A stretch of DNA of 64,000 nucleotides from Natrarchaeobaculum aegyptiacum (GTDB taxonomy: Archaea > Halobacteriota > Halobacteria > Halobacteriales > Natrialbaceae), in the NCBI RefSeq assembly GCF_002156705.1, contig NZ_CP019893.1:2108001-2172000 (forward strand), in the 5' to 3' direction. Within the stretch, counting starts at the first letter, position 1. Every line of letters begins with the position of its first letter. This document shows, piece after piece, positions 44,801 to 53,451 of the stretch. The translations under genes were made by a program, and so were the position numbers. The notes under the pieces were generated by a model. It was not told the origin of the DNA. It worked only from the letters and a program-made list of their open reading frames with translations, and ran no database searches.

Positions 44801-46657
44801 TTAGCTCGCGAGCAACCACGGGATGAACAGCATCGCGAGGAAGCTAAACAGCATGGTGAGTCCGACCGTCGTCGTCACGGCCCGCACCATTCCGCGGGTG
44901 GCATCGATTGGTAGCCTCGAGAGGATGGCCTCCGTGGTGGTCCGGAGGATGTGCCCGCCGTCGAGCGGGAACGCCGGGATGAGGTTGAAAAAGCCCAGCT
45001 GAACGTTGATCCAGCCGGTCCAGAACAGCAGGTTCGCGATAACGAAGACGGTCCCGTCGCCGAGACCGGCGAGTGGTCCCGTCGCGACGAAGAAGTTCTC
45101 GATCCCGCCGGTAAAGCCCGCGAAGTTGTACGGGAGCAAGTCGACGACGCCCGCGATCGGCAGCAACAGTGCGATCGCAACCTTCCCGAGGAACGAGTCG
45201 GTCAGGCTGGTGAAACTCCCGTCGCCCTCGCCGCCGAGCATGACGAGGAACTCCTCTGCCGGGTAGAGCTGGATGCCGATCGGCGAGAAGTCGACGCCAG
45301 AGGTACCACCAAGGGGAGTGACGCCGAGGAACGCGGTCCCGGACTGGCGGGTGTGTTCGCCGAGCGTCACCGTCGTCTCGAGGCGCTCGTCGTCGAGGTA
45401 GCCGGCGACGACGACCTCGTCGCCGGGTTCGTGTTCGCCGATGAGCGCGTCGACGTCCTCGTAGGAGTGGACGCGTTCGTCGGCGAACTGTGTGATGACG
45501 AACGGCTCGTCGATCGTTCCGTAGTCGGCCTCGAGCGCCGATTCGAGTGGACCGTCGTCGACGACCGAGACGGCACCGCCGATCGGGATCTCTCGTTCTT
45601 CGGTGTCGCCGTCGTCGGTCGGCTCGACGGTGAGTGTCACGCGTTCTTCGTCGCCGATGGCCGCGAAGAAGTCGGATTCGGTCTCGACCGATTCGCCGTC
45701 GACGGCGACGATTACGTCACCGGACTCGAGGTCCACCGGTGCACCGCCCGGCGGTGCGATCACCTGGAGTTCGCGGTCCATCTCGAGTGTCTCGTCGCCG
45801 TTGACCTCGAGGGAGATCGTCTCGCCGTCGAGGGCATCGAATCGCTCGACGAGATCCTCGTTGTCGTCGACGGGGTCGCCTTCGAGGGCGGTGATTCGGT
45901 CGCCGGGTTCGATGCCGGCCTGGTCGGCGGGTGTGCCGGGTTCGACGCCGCCGACGGCCGCGCCGGGGGCGACGGCGATCGAGCCGGCGATGGGGCCGAA
46001 CAGCAGTGCGAACACGATAATCGTCACGAGAAAGTTGGCGGTAACGCCGGCGGCGAACATCCGGGTCTGGCCACCTCTCGAGGCCTCCTTGCTGCTCTCG
46101 TGGTCGGGTTCGACGAACGCGCCGAAGGGGATGATCGCGAGCATGGCGACGCCCATCGACTCGATCTCGATGTCTTCGACGCGACAGAGCAGGCCGTGAG
46201 CGCCTTCGTGGACGACGAGGCCGACCAGGAGGCCGAAGACGATACCGGGGGCCGCAGATAGTGGCAGGAAGTCGTTGACGCCGGGGATCACGAGCACGTT
46301 CCGGGGCGTCTGGACCTCGCTCGCGGCGGGTTCGGGTGAAGAGAAGGCGGCGATGGCCGCGAGCAGGAGGAAGCCGAACATCGCGACCATGACGACGAGG
46401 CTGACGCCGATGCCGACGTTGGCGAACGCCCGCCAGAAGCGCTTCGGGCCCGAGAGCCAGTCCAGAAATTCACGACCGCGTTTGGTGTGGAAGGTGAGAA
46501 TCGGGCCCTGCGTTCCGACGTAGTCGGGCAAGAGGTCGGCGTTTCGCAGGCCGATGACCGCGGCCCAGTAGATGCCGAGTCCGAGCACGACCCACGTCAG
46601 GGTTTCGGACCCGAAGAGTTCGGGAAGTGAAATGAGGGCGGGGAAGCCGGACTCCAT
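44801..46657 (-). CDS. Site-2 protease-type intramembrane metalloprotease with PDZ domains
   Basis: 618 aa. Zinc motif HEGAHG at about residue 150 within VGLVVHEGAHGLLCR, and the second M50 motif NLIPAFPLDGGHILR near residue 560. Several membrane helices flank a soluble middle with two PDZ-like repeats (VEPGTPADQAGIEPGDRITA and the region after it, about 240-500). Cuts membrane-bound regulators in regulated proteolysis; the substrate is unknown. Long for an M50 family member because of the double PDZ insert. No partner gene is adjacent. Confidence 0.88.
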   Translation of the reverse strand: MESGFPALISLPELFGSETLTWVVLGLGIYWAAVIGLRNADLLPDYVGTQGPILTFHTKRGREFLDWLSGPKRFWRAFANVGIGVSLVVMVAMFGFLLLAAIAAFSSPEPAASEVQTPRNVLVIPGVNDFLPLSAAPGIVFGLLVGLVVHEGAHGLLCRVEDIEIESMGVAMLAIIPFGAFVEPDHESSKEASRGGQTRMFAAGVTANFLVTIIVFALLFGPIAGSIAVAPGAAVGGVEPGTPADQAGIEPGDRITALEGDPVDDNEDLVERFDALDGETISLEVNGDETLEMDRELQVIAPPGGAPVDLESGDVIVAVDGESVETESDFFAAIGDEERVTLTVEPTDDGDTEEREIPIGGAVSVVDDGPLESALEADYGTIDEPFVITQFADERVHSYEDVDALIGEHEPGDEVVVAGYLDDERLETTVTLGEHTRQSGTAFLGVTPLGGTSGVDFSPIGIQLYPAEEFLVMLGGEGDGSFTSLTDSFLGKVAIALLLPIAGVVDLLPYNFAGFTGGIENFFVATGPLAGLGDGTVFVIANLLFWTGWINVQLGFFNLIPAFPLDGGHILRTTTEAILSRLPIDATRGMVRAVTTTVGLTMLFSFLAMLFIPWLLAS

Positions 46658-46718
46658 CGATGGTACGTCAGGGGGGCGCGCTCAAATGGCTTTTGTCTGG
46701 TGTTCGGACGCGACCCGT

Positions 46719-47615
46719 TCACTCCGGCTGGTCTTTCCACTCGCCGATTCCCGACGGATCGAGGTGGACGTGGGCGTCGCCAACGCCCTCTACGTTCCGG
46801 AGCCGACTTGCCAGTGCAGACTCGATGTCGTGGGCCCGGCGAAACGACATGTCGCCGTCGACTTCGACGTGGACTTCCACCTCGAGCACGGGGCCGTCGT
46901 AGAAGACGGTGAGGTCGTGGACGCCCTCGACGTCGGGGTGCTTGCGGAGGGCGTTCGTGATCTCGGCGCGTTTTTTCGAGGAGGGAGCCGCGCCGACCAG
47001 ATAGTCGACGTTCTCGCGCCCGATCTCGACGCCCTGGTAGACGACCAGCAGGCTGACGAGGCCACCCGCGAGCGGGTCGAGGAGTGGCTGGCCGAGCATC
47101 ACGCCGAGGATGCCGACGACCGCTGCGATCGAGGTGTAGATGTCGTTCAGACAGTCGACCGCCAGCGCGTCGAGTGCGGTCGAACCGATGTCGGCGTTGA
47201 CGTACTCGGTATAGCGGTAGACGAGGTACATATCGACGATCGCGAACGCCAGTGCGCCGAGCAGGAGTGGGCTGGCGACGGGTGGCTCGAGTTCGAGGAG
47301 CCCCTGTACCGACTCGTAGAGCAAGAGGAGGCCGAGCAGGGCGATGATCGCGCCGACGAACAGCGCGGTGAGCGGTTCGATCCGGTCGTGGCCGTGGGGG
47401 TGGGTGTCGTCCGGGGCGTCGAACGACCGGCGGCCCCAGACGAGCACGACGAGGCTGGCCGCGAGGTCGGCGACCGAGTGGGCCGCGTCGGCGAGCAGGG
47501 CGACGCTGCCGAAGGCCAGCCCGACGGCTCCCTCGACGACGATCTTGGCGGCGTTGCCGACGACGTTGACCGCCGCCGCCTTCGTAAACCCGTCCCGTCC
47601 GACGGCCTCGCTCAT
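46719..47615 (-). CDS. Cation diffusion facilitator (CDF) metal exporter
   Basis: 298 aa from ATG 47615. Six membrane helices and a C-terminal cytosolic dimer domain (about 205-298, KHPDVEGVHDLTVFYDG and DAHVHLDP). Metal-site motifs: ALLADAAHSVADLAASLVVL on helix 2, the HPHGHDRIEPLTALF loop, and LDALAVDCLNDIYTSIAAVV on helix 5. It exports Zn2+, Mn2+, Fe2+ or similar for H+. A palindrome sits directly over its promoter (47622-47640), which suggests control by a metal sensor. Confidence 0.9.
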   Translation of the reverse strand: MSEAVGRDGFTKAAAVNVVGNAAKIVVEGAVGLAFGSVALLADAAHSVADLAASLVVLVWGRRSFDAPDDTHPHGHDRIEPLTALFVGAIIALLGLLLLYESVQGLLELEPPVASPLLLGALAFAIVDMYLVYRYTEYVNADIGSTALDALAVDCLNDIYTSIAAVVGILGVMLGQPLLDPLAGGLVSLLVVYQGVEIGRENVDYLVGAAPSSKKRAEITNALRKHPDVEGVHDLTVFYDGPVLEVEVHVEVDGDMSFRRAHDIESALASRLRNVEGVGDAHVHLDPSGIGEWKDQPE

Positions 47616-47621
47616 TGCCTG

Positions 47622-47640
47622 GTTTAGAGCGAGTCTAAAC
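47622..47640 (-). promoter_or_regulatory. Palindrome at the CDF exporter promoter, candidate operator
   Basis: A perfect 7-bp inverted repeat GTTTAGA (47622-47628) and TCTAAAC (47634-47640) around a 5-base spacer, beginning 7 bases upstream of the start at 47615. The far arm overlaps the TATA position. Candidate binding site for a metal-responsive repressor. Confidence 0.5.
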
Positions 47641-47818
47641 TTGGGTCTTTTCCTTCGCGCTCGTCGACGGCCGGACTGGCTCGAGTATGTCGGCGAGTAG
47701 TCGTCTGGCCCGTCTGTGGACCGTGCCGGTGCGTTCGATGCCCGGAGCTGGGTGAGTCGAGTTGCCAGATTCCAATCCGCAACGATCATACCGTTCCCGT
47801 GAGAATTCGGCCGTAACC

Positions 47819-47881
47819 GGGCGATGGGGCCCGCCCGACCCAACCGCCGATTCCCGTCTCGAGCGGGCGGCTGACGGTCCC
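47819..47881 (+). ncRNA. Fluoride riboswitch (crcB RNA motif)
   Basis: Matches the crcB motif closely. P1 pairs GGGCG (47819-47823) with CGCCC (47832-47836). The pseudoknot pairs GGGCC (47827-47831) with GGTCC (47876-47880), one G-U. A second stem pairs CCGCC (47844-47848) with GGCGG (47866-47870), followed by the conserved CTGACGG (47871-47877). It lies 25 bases before the GTG of the first of two crcB genes. A small perfect hairpin (arms 47891-47896 and 47901-47906) abuts that start codon and may be the expression switch. Confidence 0.85.
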
Positions 47882-47906
47882 TGTCCTGCTGGCGACGGCA
47901 GTCGCC

Positions 47907-48344
47907 GTGACCACCGTGACAGACCGACACCCACTCGTCCGACTCGAGACGCTCGCCCTCGTCGGTATCGGCGGCTTCGCCGGTGCGAACCTCCGTTTTT
48001 TCGCGGTCGGTTCCCTGCCCGACGACCTCGGGATCTTGCTCGCGAACGTCGTCGGCAGTGCGATCCTCGGCTTCCTGGTCTACGAGGCCCAGTACGCAGA
48101 CGTCCTGGACCGCCGCGCCAGACTCGCGTTTACGACCGGATTCCTCTCGTCGCTGACGACCTACAGCGGCTTCGCGCTCGGAATCGCCGACGCACCGACG
48201 CTCTGGCTCGCGCTCGCCATCCTCGCCGGCAACTACGTACTCGGTTTCACGGGCGTTCTCGTCGGCCGTGCCGTCGCCTTCCGGGTGAGCGGCCTCGAGC
48301 CTACCGAACCAGCCACCGGCCCGACTCGAGGTGATGGTGGATGA
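47907..48344 (+). CDS. crcB: CrcB/Fluc fluoride channel subunit 1
   Basis: 145 aa from GTG 47907; a second GTG at 47916 would remove three residues. A four-helix protein of the Fluc family that lets toxic F- leave the cell. Motifs: GIGGFAGANLRFF, ILLANVVGSAILGFLVYEAQ with the conserved Asn, and FTTGFLSSLTTYSGFA. The fluoride riboswitch just upstream fits its job. Its stop overlaps the start of the second copy (ATGA), so the two are translated together and could form a heterodimer. Confidence 0.93.
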   Translation: MTTVTDRHPLVRLETLALVGIGGFAGANLRFFAVGSLPDDLGILLANVVGSAILGFLVYEAQYADVLDRRARLAFTTGFLSSLTTYSGFALGIADAPTLWLALAILAGNYVLGFTGVLVGRAVAFRVSGLEPTEPATGPTRGDGG

Positions 48345-48742
48345 ACGACGTCGTATTCGCGCTCGGCCTGTCTCTCCTGGCGCTCGAGCCCGAACCGGCT
48401 CACCTCGTCGGCACCGGCGGGGCGATCGGTGCGATCTGTCGTCACTGGGTGTACCTCCAGTTGTCGTCGGAGAAGTACCCGATCCCGACGTTCCTCGTCA
48501 ACGTCGTCGGGAGTTTCGGCCTCGGACTGCTCGCCTTCGGCGGGGCGAGCGAGTCGACGGTTCAGCTGCTCGGACTCGGGGCCTGCGGGGCGTTCACCAC
48601 GTTCTCGTCGTTCTCCGTAGAGACGGTCCAGATATGGGAACGGGGCGACCGTGTGCTGGCGGTCCTCGTCGCCGTCGGAAACCTCGCCGGTGCACTCGCC
48701 GGCGTCGCGCTGGCGTGGGGCCTCGTGGGCGCGCTCGCCTGA
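48341..48742 (+). CDS. crcB: CrcB/Fluc fluoride channel subunit 2
   Basis: 133 aa, starting inside the stop of the first copy. Motifs: GTGGAIGAICRHW, FLVNVVGSFGLGLLAFGG and ACGAFTTFSSFSVE, with the Asn and the FTTFSSF stretch kept. Four helices. The N-terminus is different from that of copy 1, so the genes are old duplicates. Paired genes of this kind often form dual-topology-derived heterodimers (known for the family); I infer the same here. Confidence 0.93.
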   Translation: MNDVVFALGLSLLALEPEPAHLVGTGGAIGAICRHWVYLQLSSEKYPIPTFLVNVVGSFGLGLLAFGGASESTVQLLGLGACGAFTTFSSFSVETVQIWERGDRVLAVLVAVGNLAGALAGVALAWGLVGALA

Positions 48743-48759
48743 TCCGTCCTCCTCCCCTC

Positions 48760-50268
48760 TCAACTCTCTCGCAACCGCTCGAGGTGCTCTCCGATGGCGT
48801 CGAGTTCCCTCGTCTGGCGATCGGTCGCCGATCCGATGGTCTCGATCTCCTCGGCGATTTTCGTGGCCCCCTCGAGCACGTCGTCGGTCATGCTCGCGAC
48901 TTCCTCCGTACTCGCCGCGAGATCGTCGGTCGCCGTGGCCACCTCGCGGGTTCCCGCAGTCGCCTCGTCGACGGTCGTCTCGATCTCTTCCAGCCGATCG
49001 ACGGTCTCGGTGACGTTGTCGACCCCCCGCGAGACCGCCTCGTTGGCCGCCTCGAGGTGGTCGACCGTCGAGTTTGTGTGCTTCTGGATCGCCGTGACCA
49101 TGCGTTCGATCGACTTGGCCTCGGTCTGGGACTCCTCGGCCAGCGACTTCACCTCGTCTGCGACGACCGCGAAGCCGTCCCCGGCCTCGCCCGCCGTCGC
49201 GGCCTCGATCGAGGCGTTGAGCGCGAGCAGGTTCGTCTGGTCGGCGATGTCGTTGATCACCGCCACGATCTCGTCGATCTGCCTGACGCTCTCCTCGAGT
49301 TCGTCGACCGTCGCCGTGACCTCGTCGGCGGTCGTCTCGACGGTTTCCATCTCCTCGATCGCCTCGCCTGCGGTGGTGGTCGCGCGGCCGGCAGCGTCGG
49401 CTGCCTCCTCGGTCGTCGCGTTCACCTCCTCTGCCGTCGACGCGATCTCCTCGACGGTGGCGCTCACGTTCGACACCTCGCCGGCTGTTTCGGCCATGGC
49501 GTCTGCTTGCTCGTTCGCGAGTTCCTGAATGTCTGTTGCCGTCTCCGCAACGTCGCTCGAGGTCTCTCGCAGGTCGTCGACGGAGTCGTTCACCGACGCC
49601 GCGATCCGCCGCTTGTTCTCGAGGGCCTCGCTGTCCTGACTGTAGGAGTGGAGGTACGTGTCGTTGACCACCTGCATGTCGAGGTTCGTCCCCCGGATGA
49701 CGGCCGCGAGGTCATCGAAACCGTCGTCGATCGCGTCCTCGACGGCTGCCGTGGCCGCTGCTGGATCGTCCGCATCTGCGAGTGCTGCCCGGGCCCGCTC
49801 GTTCGTCGCCGCCTGCAGTTCCTCGAGAAAGAGGATCGCGAGGTTCGCGAACATCCCCCCGAAGTAGTACAGCGGCATCTCCAGACGATCGTGGAGTCGC
49901 CCGATCCGGGCTCTGTGCGTGTAATATCGACGGTCGTAGGTCCCGCCGGTGAGCGTCTCGAGGTAGCCCTCGACGATCTGGCGGAGGGCCCGTTGGTCGC
50001 GTGGCGACCGCTCGAGCACCTCCTGCGTTCGGTCGTACGCGAGAAGTGGCCCGAGGAATGCGTCGACGAGATCCTCACGTCGATCCGTCACGACGTCGTT
50101 GAGTCCCTCGAGTCGGCTGGCGTCCTCGTCGGTGAAGCCGACGAACTCCTGACGCCAGCGAACGTTTTCGTCGGTGAGACCGATCTCCGTCGTCAGATCG
50201 ACGGCGTCGTAGTCCATCCCGATCGATTCCCCAGCAGCGACGGATTCCCCCGGCTCTGGTACGCGCAT
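48760..50268 (-). CDS. hemAT: HemAT-type soluble oxygen transducer (globin plus MCP domain)
   Basis: 502 aa. No membrane helix. The N-terminal about 190 residues (VRWRQEFVGFTDEDASRLEG to MPLYYFGGMFANLAILFLEE) form a globin-coupled sensor that binds haem and O2. The rest is an MCP coiled coil with tip IADQTNLLALNASIEAATAG and a conserved VVADEVKSLAEES. Drives movement away from or toward oxygen through CheA. A second possible start at residue 18 (MDYDAVD). Minus-strand TATA-like ACTTATAC (50291-50298) is 23-30 bases before the ATG, supporting 50268. It ends 17 bases from the convergent crcB stop. Confidence 0.92.
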   Translation of the reverse strand: MRVPEPGESVAAGESIGMDYDAVDLTTEIGLTDENVRWRQEFVGFTDEDASRLEGLNDVVTDRREDLVDAFLGPLLAYDRTQEVLERSPRDQRALRQIVEGYLETLTGGTYDRRYYTHRARIGRLHDRLEMPLYYFGGMFANLAILFLEELQAATNERARAALADADDPAAATAAVEDAIDDGFDDLAAVIRGTNLDMQVVNDTYLHSYSQDSEALENKRRIAASVNDSVDDLRETSSDVAETATDIQELANEQADAMAETAGEVSNVSATVEEIASTAEEVNATTEEAADAAGRATTTAGEAIEEMETVETTADEVTATVDELEESVRQIDEIVAVINDIADQTNLLALNASIEAATAGEAGDGFAVVADEVKSLAEESQTEAKSIERMVTAIQKHTNSTVDHLEAANEAVSRGVDNVTETVDRLEEIETTVDEATAGTREVATATDDLAASTEEVASMTDDVLEGATKIAEEIETIGSATDRQTRELDAIGEHLERLRES

Positions 50269-50290
50269 GGTGTACCATCAGATAACTTTT

Positions 50291-50298
50291 GTATAAGT
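50291..50298 (-). promoter_or_regulatory. TATA box of hemAT
   Basis: ACTTATAC on the minus strand, centred about 26 bases before the start codon at 50268, so the transcript is likely leaderless. Confidence 0.55.
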
Positions 50299-50432
50299 GT
50301 GCTGGCCGGTAGTGGGAACAAAACGAAATACTGAATAAATCCACGGGATGGCTTCTCTCGAGGCAACTACGCCGCTCCCGTCAAATGACGGGGTCGGCAG
50401 ACCACTCCTGAAAGAAAACGTATGTGTCCGCG

Positions 50433-51482
50433 CTACAGCAGTTCTTGAAGCAACACTGCGGCGAGCCCGAAGTAGATCACGAGCGCCGTGACGTCCTTGA
50501 CGGTCGTGATCAGCGGATCCGAGGCGGCCGCCGGGTCGAAGCCGAGTTTGTTCATCAGCCACGGAATGACGTAGCCGACGACGGAGGCGACCACGCAGAC
50601 CGAGACGAGTGCGATGAAGACGACTACCGCGATCGTTCCGGCGTTCGGGTCACCCGCCCAGGTCCGCCAGCCGAAGGCAGCCAGTGCACCGATGCCACCG
50701 ATGATGAGGCCGATGATGAAGCCGATGAGCCCTTCACGGCCGAAGTGACGCATCGCGTTCCGGTCGTCGATGTGACCCAGCGCGAGGCCGCGGACGAAGA
50801 TCGTCGACGCCTGCGTGCCGACGTTGCCGCCCATGTCCATGATCACTGGAACGAAGAAGGCCAGCGCAACGACGGCCTCGAGCGTGTCCTCGAACTGCTC
50901 GATCACGCCGCCGGCCATCAGCCCGCCCGCGAGGGCGACGACCAGCCACGGCAGCCGAAGCCGGAGAATTCGTGGGATCGAGGACTCGAGGATGGCCGAG
51001 CTACGACTCTCCTCGATGTCGGCGAACGAGAAGCCGGCCGACTTCAGGATGTCTTCGGTCGCTTCCTCCTCGACGACCTCGAGCATGTCGTCGGTCCGGA
51101 GAACGCCCGCGAGGACACCCTCGCCGTCGACGACGGGCAGCGCCGGGAAGTCGAGGTCGGCCATCTGCCCGGCGGCGAGTTCGGGGTCGGCGTCGGCGTC
51201 GATCGTCACCAGGTCGGTCTCCATGTGGGCTTCGACGACGTCGTCCTCCGGGGCGTTCAGGAGTTCCCGGAGGGACATGACGCCGACGAGACGGCCGTAG
51301 TTGTCGGTGGCGTAGAGGTAGTAAACGGTCGTTTCCTCGGAAACTGGCTCGAACTCGCGGAACTGTTCGATCGCCGTATCGACGAACGTGTCCTGCGTGA
51401 CTGCGACGTACTCCTCGTCAGCGATCTCGTCGGCGCGGTCTGCGTGGAACTCGAGTTCGCGCCCGTGTTCAGCAGCCCCCAT
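50433..51482 (-). CDS. MgtE-type magnesium transporter with CBS pair
   Basis: 349 aa from ATG 51482. Residues about 20-140 hold two CBS motifs (VYYLYATDNYGRLVGVMSL and DFPALPVVDGEGVLAGVLRT), and residues about 165-349 form the MgtE membrane domain (VVALAFFVPVIMDMGGNVGT, then TVKDVTALVIYFGLAAVLL). The MgtE N domain is missing or much reduced. It imports Mg2+ (or Co2+) as a dimer. It is divergent from two one-domain MgtE genes, with a PhoU-TrkA_C gene further on, forming an Mg2+ locus. Confidence 0.88.
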   Translation of the reverse strand: MGAAEHGRELEFHADRADEIADEEYVAVTQDTFVDTAIEQFREFEPVSEETTVYYLYATDNYGRLVGVMSLRELLNAPEDDVVEAHMETDLVTIDADADPELAAGQMADLDFPALPVVDGEGVLAGVLRTDDMLEVVEEEATEDILKSAGFSFADIEESRSSAILESSIPRILRLRLPWLVVALAGGLMAGGVIEQFEDTLEAVVALAFFVPVIMDMGGNVGTQASTIFVRGLALGHIDDRNAMRHFGREGLIGFIIGLIIGGIGALAAFGWRTWAGDPNAGTIAVVVFIALVSVCVVASVVGYVIPWLMNKLGFDPAAASDPLITTVKDVTALVIYFGLAAVLLQELL

Positions 51483-51825
51483 ACACCTCACCCCGGCTGT
51501 GAGACCGCATGACGCCTGCGAACTCTCCTTCGAGCAGATCGAGGATCAGGTCCTCGAGACTGGGGCCGCGTTCGCGACTACCGTCGCTGATCGCCGTGTC
51601 GATTCGATTTCGACTGCTGTGATTGGTGTCCAGCATGCGGGCGGGAGTTATTAGAAGGGGCTAAAAGTCGTTTTCCTTCAGGACAGGGGCTGTATTCTAG
51701 TGACGTGGGTGACCGTCACCGACGGGCGAATGGGATCTCGGTGCCGAGAGATATTGCGCTCGACGGAAATCACATCGGGCGAACGACCCCGGTACACTTA
51801 ACAGGTAACTGGGTGATTTCCCCGT
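51483..51825. other. 343-base region between divergent MgtE genes
   Basis: No gene is visible. AT-rich blocks lie at about 51648-51655 (CTAATAAC on the minus strand), which would give the CBS-MgtE transcript a leader of roughly 140 bases, and at about 51795-51800 (ACTTAA), about 28 bases before the first half-MgtE start. The long leader has no fold I can name. Confidence 0.45.
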
Positions 51826-52395
51826 ATGAGCGTTCGGCGCGATTTCTGGTCGATCTATCGCGAATCGTTGCCCGTTCTCGTCATCGCGCTGGGCGGCGGC
51901 CTGTTCGCCGGGCTGGTTCTCGAGGGACTCGTCGAGAGCCTTCAGCGGTTTCCCGGTCTCTTCGTCATGATCCCGGTGTTTCTGGCGACGCGGGGCAACG
52001 TCTACGGTGCGCTGGGCGGCCGAATCGCGAGCGGCCTCCATCAGGGGCTGATCCCGCCGCGGTTCGAGTGGAACGATCGACTCGTCAACGCGGTGCTGGC
52101 GTCGTTCATCAACGGCATCGGGATCTCGATCGTCATCGGCGCGCTGACGTGGATCGCGTTGTTGCTCCTCGGCTGGGAGGTCGCCGCTCTCTACGAACTC
52201 GTCGGAATCATGGTGGTCGCCGGCGTGTTGACCTCCGTCGTGATGATCGGCGGGTTGCTCCTGTTGATCTTCTTCGGCTATCGGCTCGGGCTCGACCCCG
52301 ACAACCTCGTGGGACCGATCGTCACGACGCTCGGGGACATCTTCGGCATGGCGTTCATGTGGTTCGCCGTCGTCCTCGTGGGGGCGATCCTATGA
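51826..52395 (+). CDS. One-domain MgtE-like magnesium transporter, copy 1
   Basis: 189 aa, entirely the MgtE membrane domain (about five helices). Motifs LPVLVIALGGGLFAGLVLEG, FPGLFVMIPVFLATRGNVYG (the family PxxxxMxGN-type loop) and PIVTTLGDIFGMAFMWF. No CBS or N domain. A second gene of the same kind follows 34 bases later. In animals the SLC41 carriers are two MgtE domains in one chain; here the two halves may pair as a heterodimer. Confidence 0.85.
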   Translation: MSVRRDFWSIYRESLPVLVIALGGGLFAGLVLEGLVESLQRFPGLFVMIPVFLATRGNVYGALGGRIASGLHQGLIPPRFEWNDRLVNAVLASFINGIGISIVIGALTWIALLLLGWEVAALYELVGIMVVAGVLTSVVMIGGLLLLIFFGYRLGLDPDNLVGPIVTTLGDIFGMAFMWFAVVLVGAIL

Positions 52396-52429
52396 CCGCC
52401 CCGGCGATCCACGCGGGGGTGCGGAACTG

Positions 52430-53011
52430 ATGGTCGTCCCGCAGGGCTCACTCGGCACGTGGGACTGGAAGTCGATCGTCGGGACCATGTTCCCGTTGCT
52501 GATCGTCCTCTCGGTCATCGTCCTCTGGGCGGGAATCACCCTCGAGTCTGCAGAGGAGATGATCGAGGAAATCGCCATCCTCGCGGTGATGGTGCCGACG
52601 ATGGTCGACATGGGCGGCAACCTCGGCGCGATCCTGAGTTCGCGCCTCTCGAGTCGGTTCCACCTTGGGACGACCGAACTCGACCCGACCGACCGGGTGC
52701 TCTGGGCGAACGTCGCGGCGATTCTCGCGCTCGCGGCGACGATCTTCACCGCGCTGGCGGTCGGTGCGGCGATCATCGACGCCGTCGTCTTCGGGGGTGT
52801 CGTCGGCCTGGCCGATCTGCTGATCATCTCGCTGGTCAGCGGGATGTCGGTCGCCGTCATCGCGATCGTCTTCAGCTTCGCGGCGACCTACGGCTCGTAC
52901 CGAATGGGAATCGATCCCGACGACACGACGATTCCGATCGTCACCAACGTCGTCGACGTCTTCGGAATGGTCATCTTCATCGGCGTCTCGGCGACCGTCC
53001 TCGGCTTCTGA
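52430..53011 (+). CDS. One-domain MgtE-like magnesium transporter, copy 2
   Basis: 193 aa from ATG 52430. MgtE membrane domain alone: MFPLLIVLSVIVLWAGITLE, LAVMVPTMVDMGGNLGAILS and IPIVTNVVDVFGMVIFIGVS. Diverged from copy 1 at the ends but with the same helix plan. The M-x-x-N-x-G loop (MVDMGGN) is better conserved than in copy 1 (MIPVFLATRGN). Same operon as copy 1. Confidence 0.85.
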   Translation: MVVPQGSLGTWDWKSIVGTMFPLLIVLSVIVLWAGITLESAEEMIEEIAILAVMVPTMVDMGGNLGAILSSRLSSRFHLGTTELDPTDRVLWANVAAILALAATIFTALAVGAAIIDAVVFGGVVGLADLLIISLVSGMSVAVIAIVFSFAATYGSYRMGIDPDDTTIPIVTNVVDVFGMVIFIGVSATVLGF

Positions 53012-53110
53012 GACCGGTGCGGATTCCGTCAGCCGCCCGTCTGACGCACGTCGGCCGGTCTGCCGCCCGTCTGACGGACTTTCAAGGACTCCGGTGTGGG
53101 CATCGTGGCT

Positions 53111-53440
53111 ATGGCCACCGAAACCGACGACGCAATCGCCGTTCGAATCGCACAGCAGGTCGCCACTCTCGAGGACGTGGACCCGATCGACCTCGAGCCG
53201 CCGCTGTACGAGGTCGTCGACGTCGACGCACTCGAGGCGCTGTGTGGCGGTCCGACCAGTCACGAGCCGTTCACCGGTTCCGTCTCGTTCGACTACCGCG
53301 GCTACACGATCACCGTCGACCACGAGGGCTCGATCGACGTGCTCGCGACGACGGCGAATCCCGTCGACGCAGGCCGCGATCCGACCGGGGTTTCAGGGGG
53401 CTCGAGCGCCGACGATGGCCGACTCGTCGGCGAACAGTGA
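53111..53440 (+). CDS. HalOD1-domain protein
   Basis: 109 aa from ATG 53111. Residues about 8-80 (VRIAQQVATLEDVDPIDLEP, LYEVVDVDALEALCGG and FDYRGYTITVDHEGSIDV) match HalOD1, a small output domain seen mostly in haloarchaea, alone or fused to signalling proteins. The C-terminal tail is Ser/Gly/Asp-rich. Role unknown; DNA or ligand binding has been suggested for the family. It is convergent with the PhoU-TrkA_C gene, 11 bases apart. Confidence 0.82.
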   Translation: MATETDDAIAVRIAQQVATLEDVDPIDLEPPLYEVVDVDALEALCGGPTSHEPFTGSVSFDYRGYTITVDHEGSIDVLATTANPVDAGRDPTGVSGGSSADDGRLVGEQ

Positions 53441-53451
53441 GCGAAGGAGCC

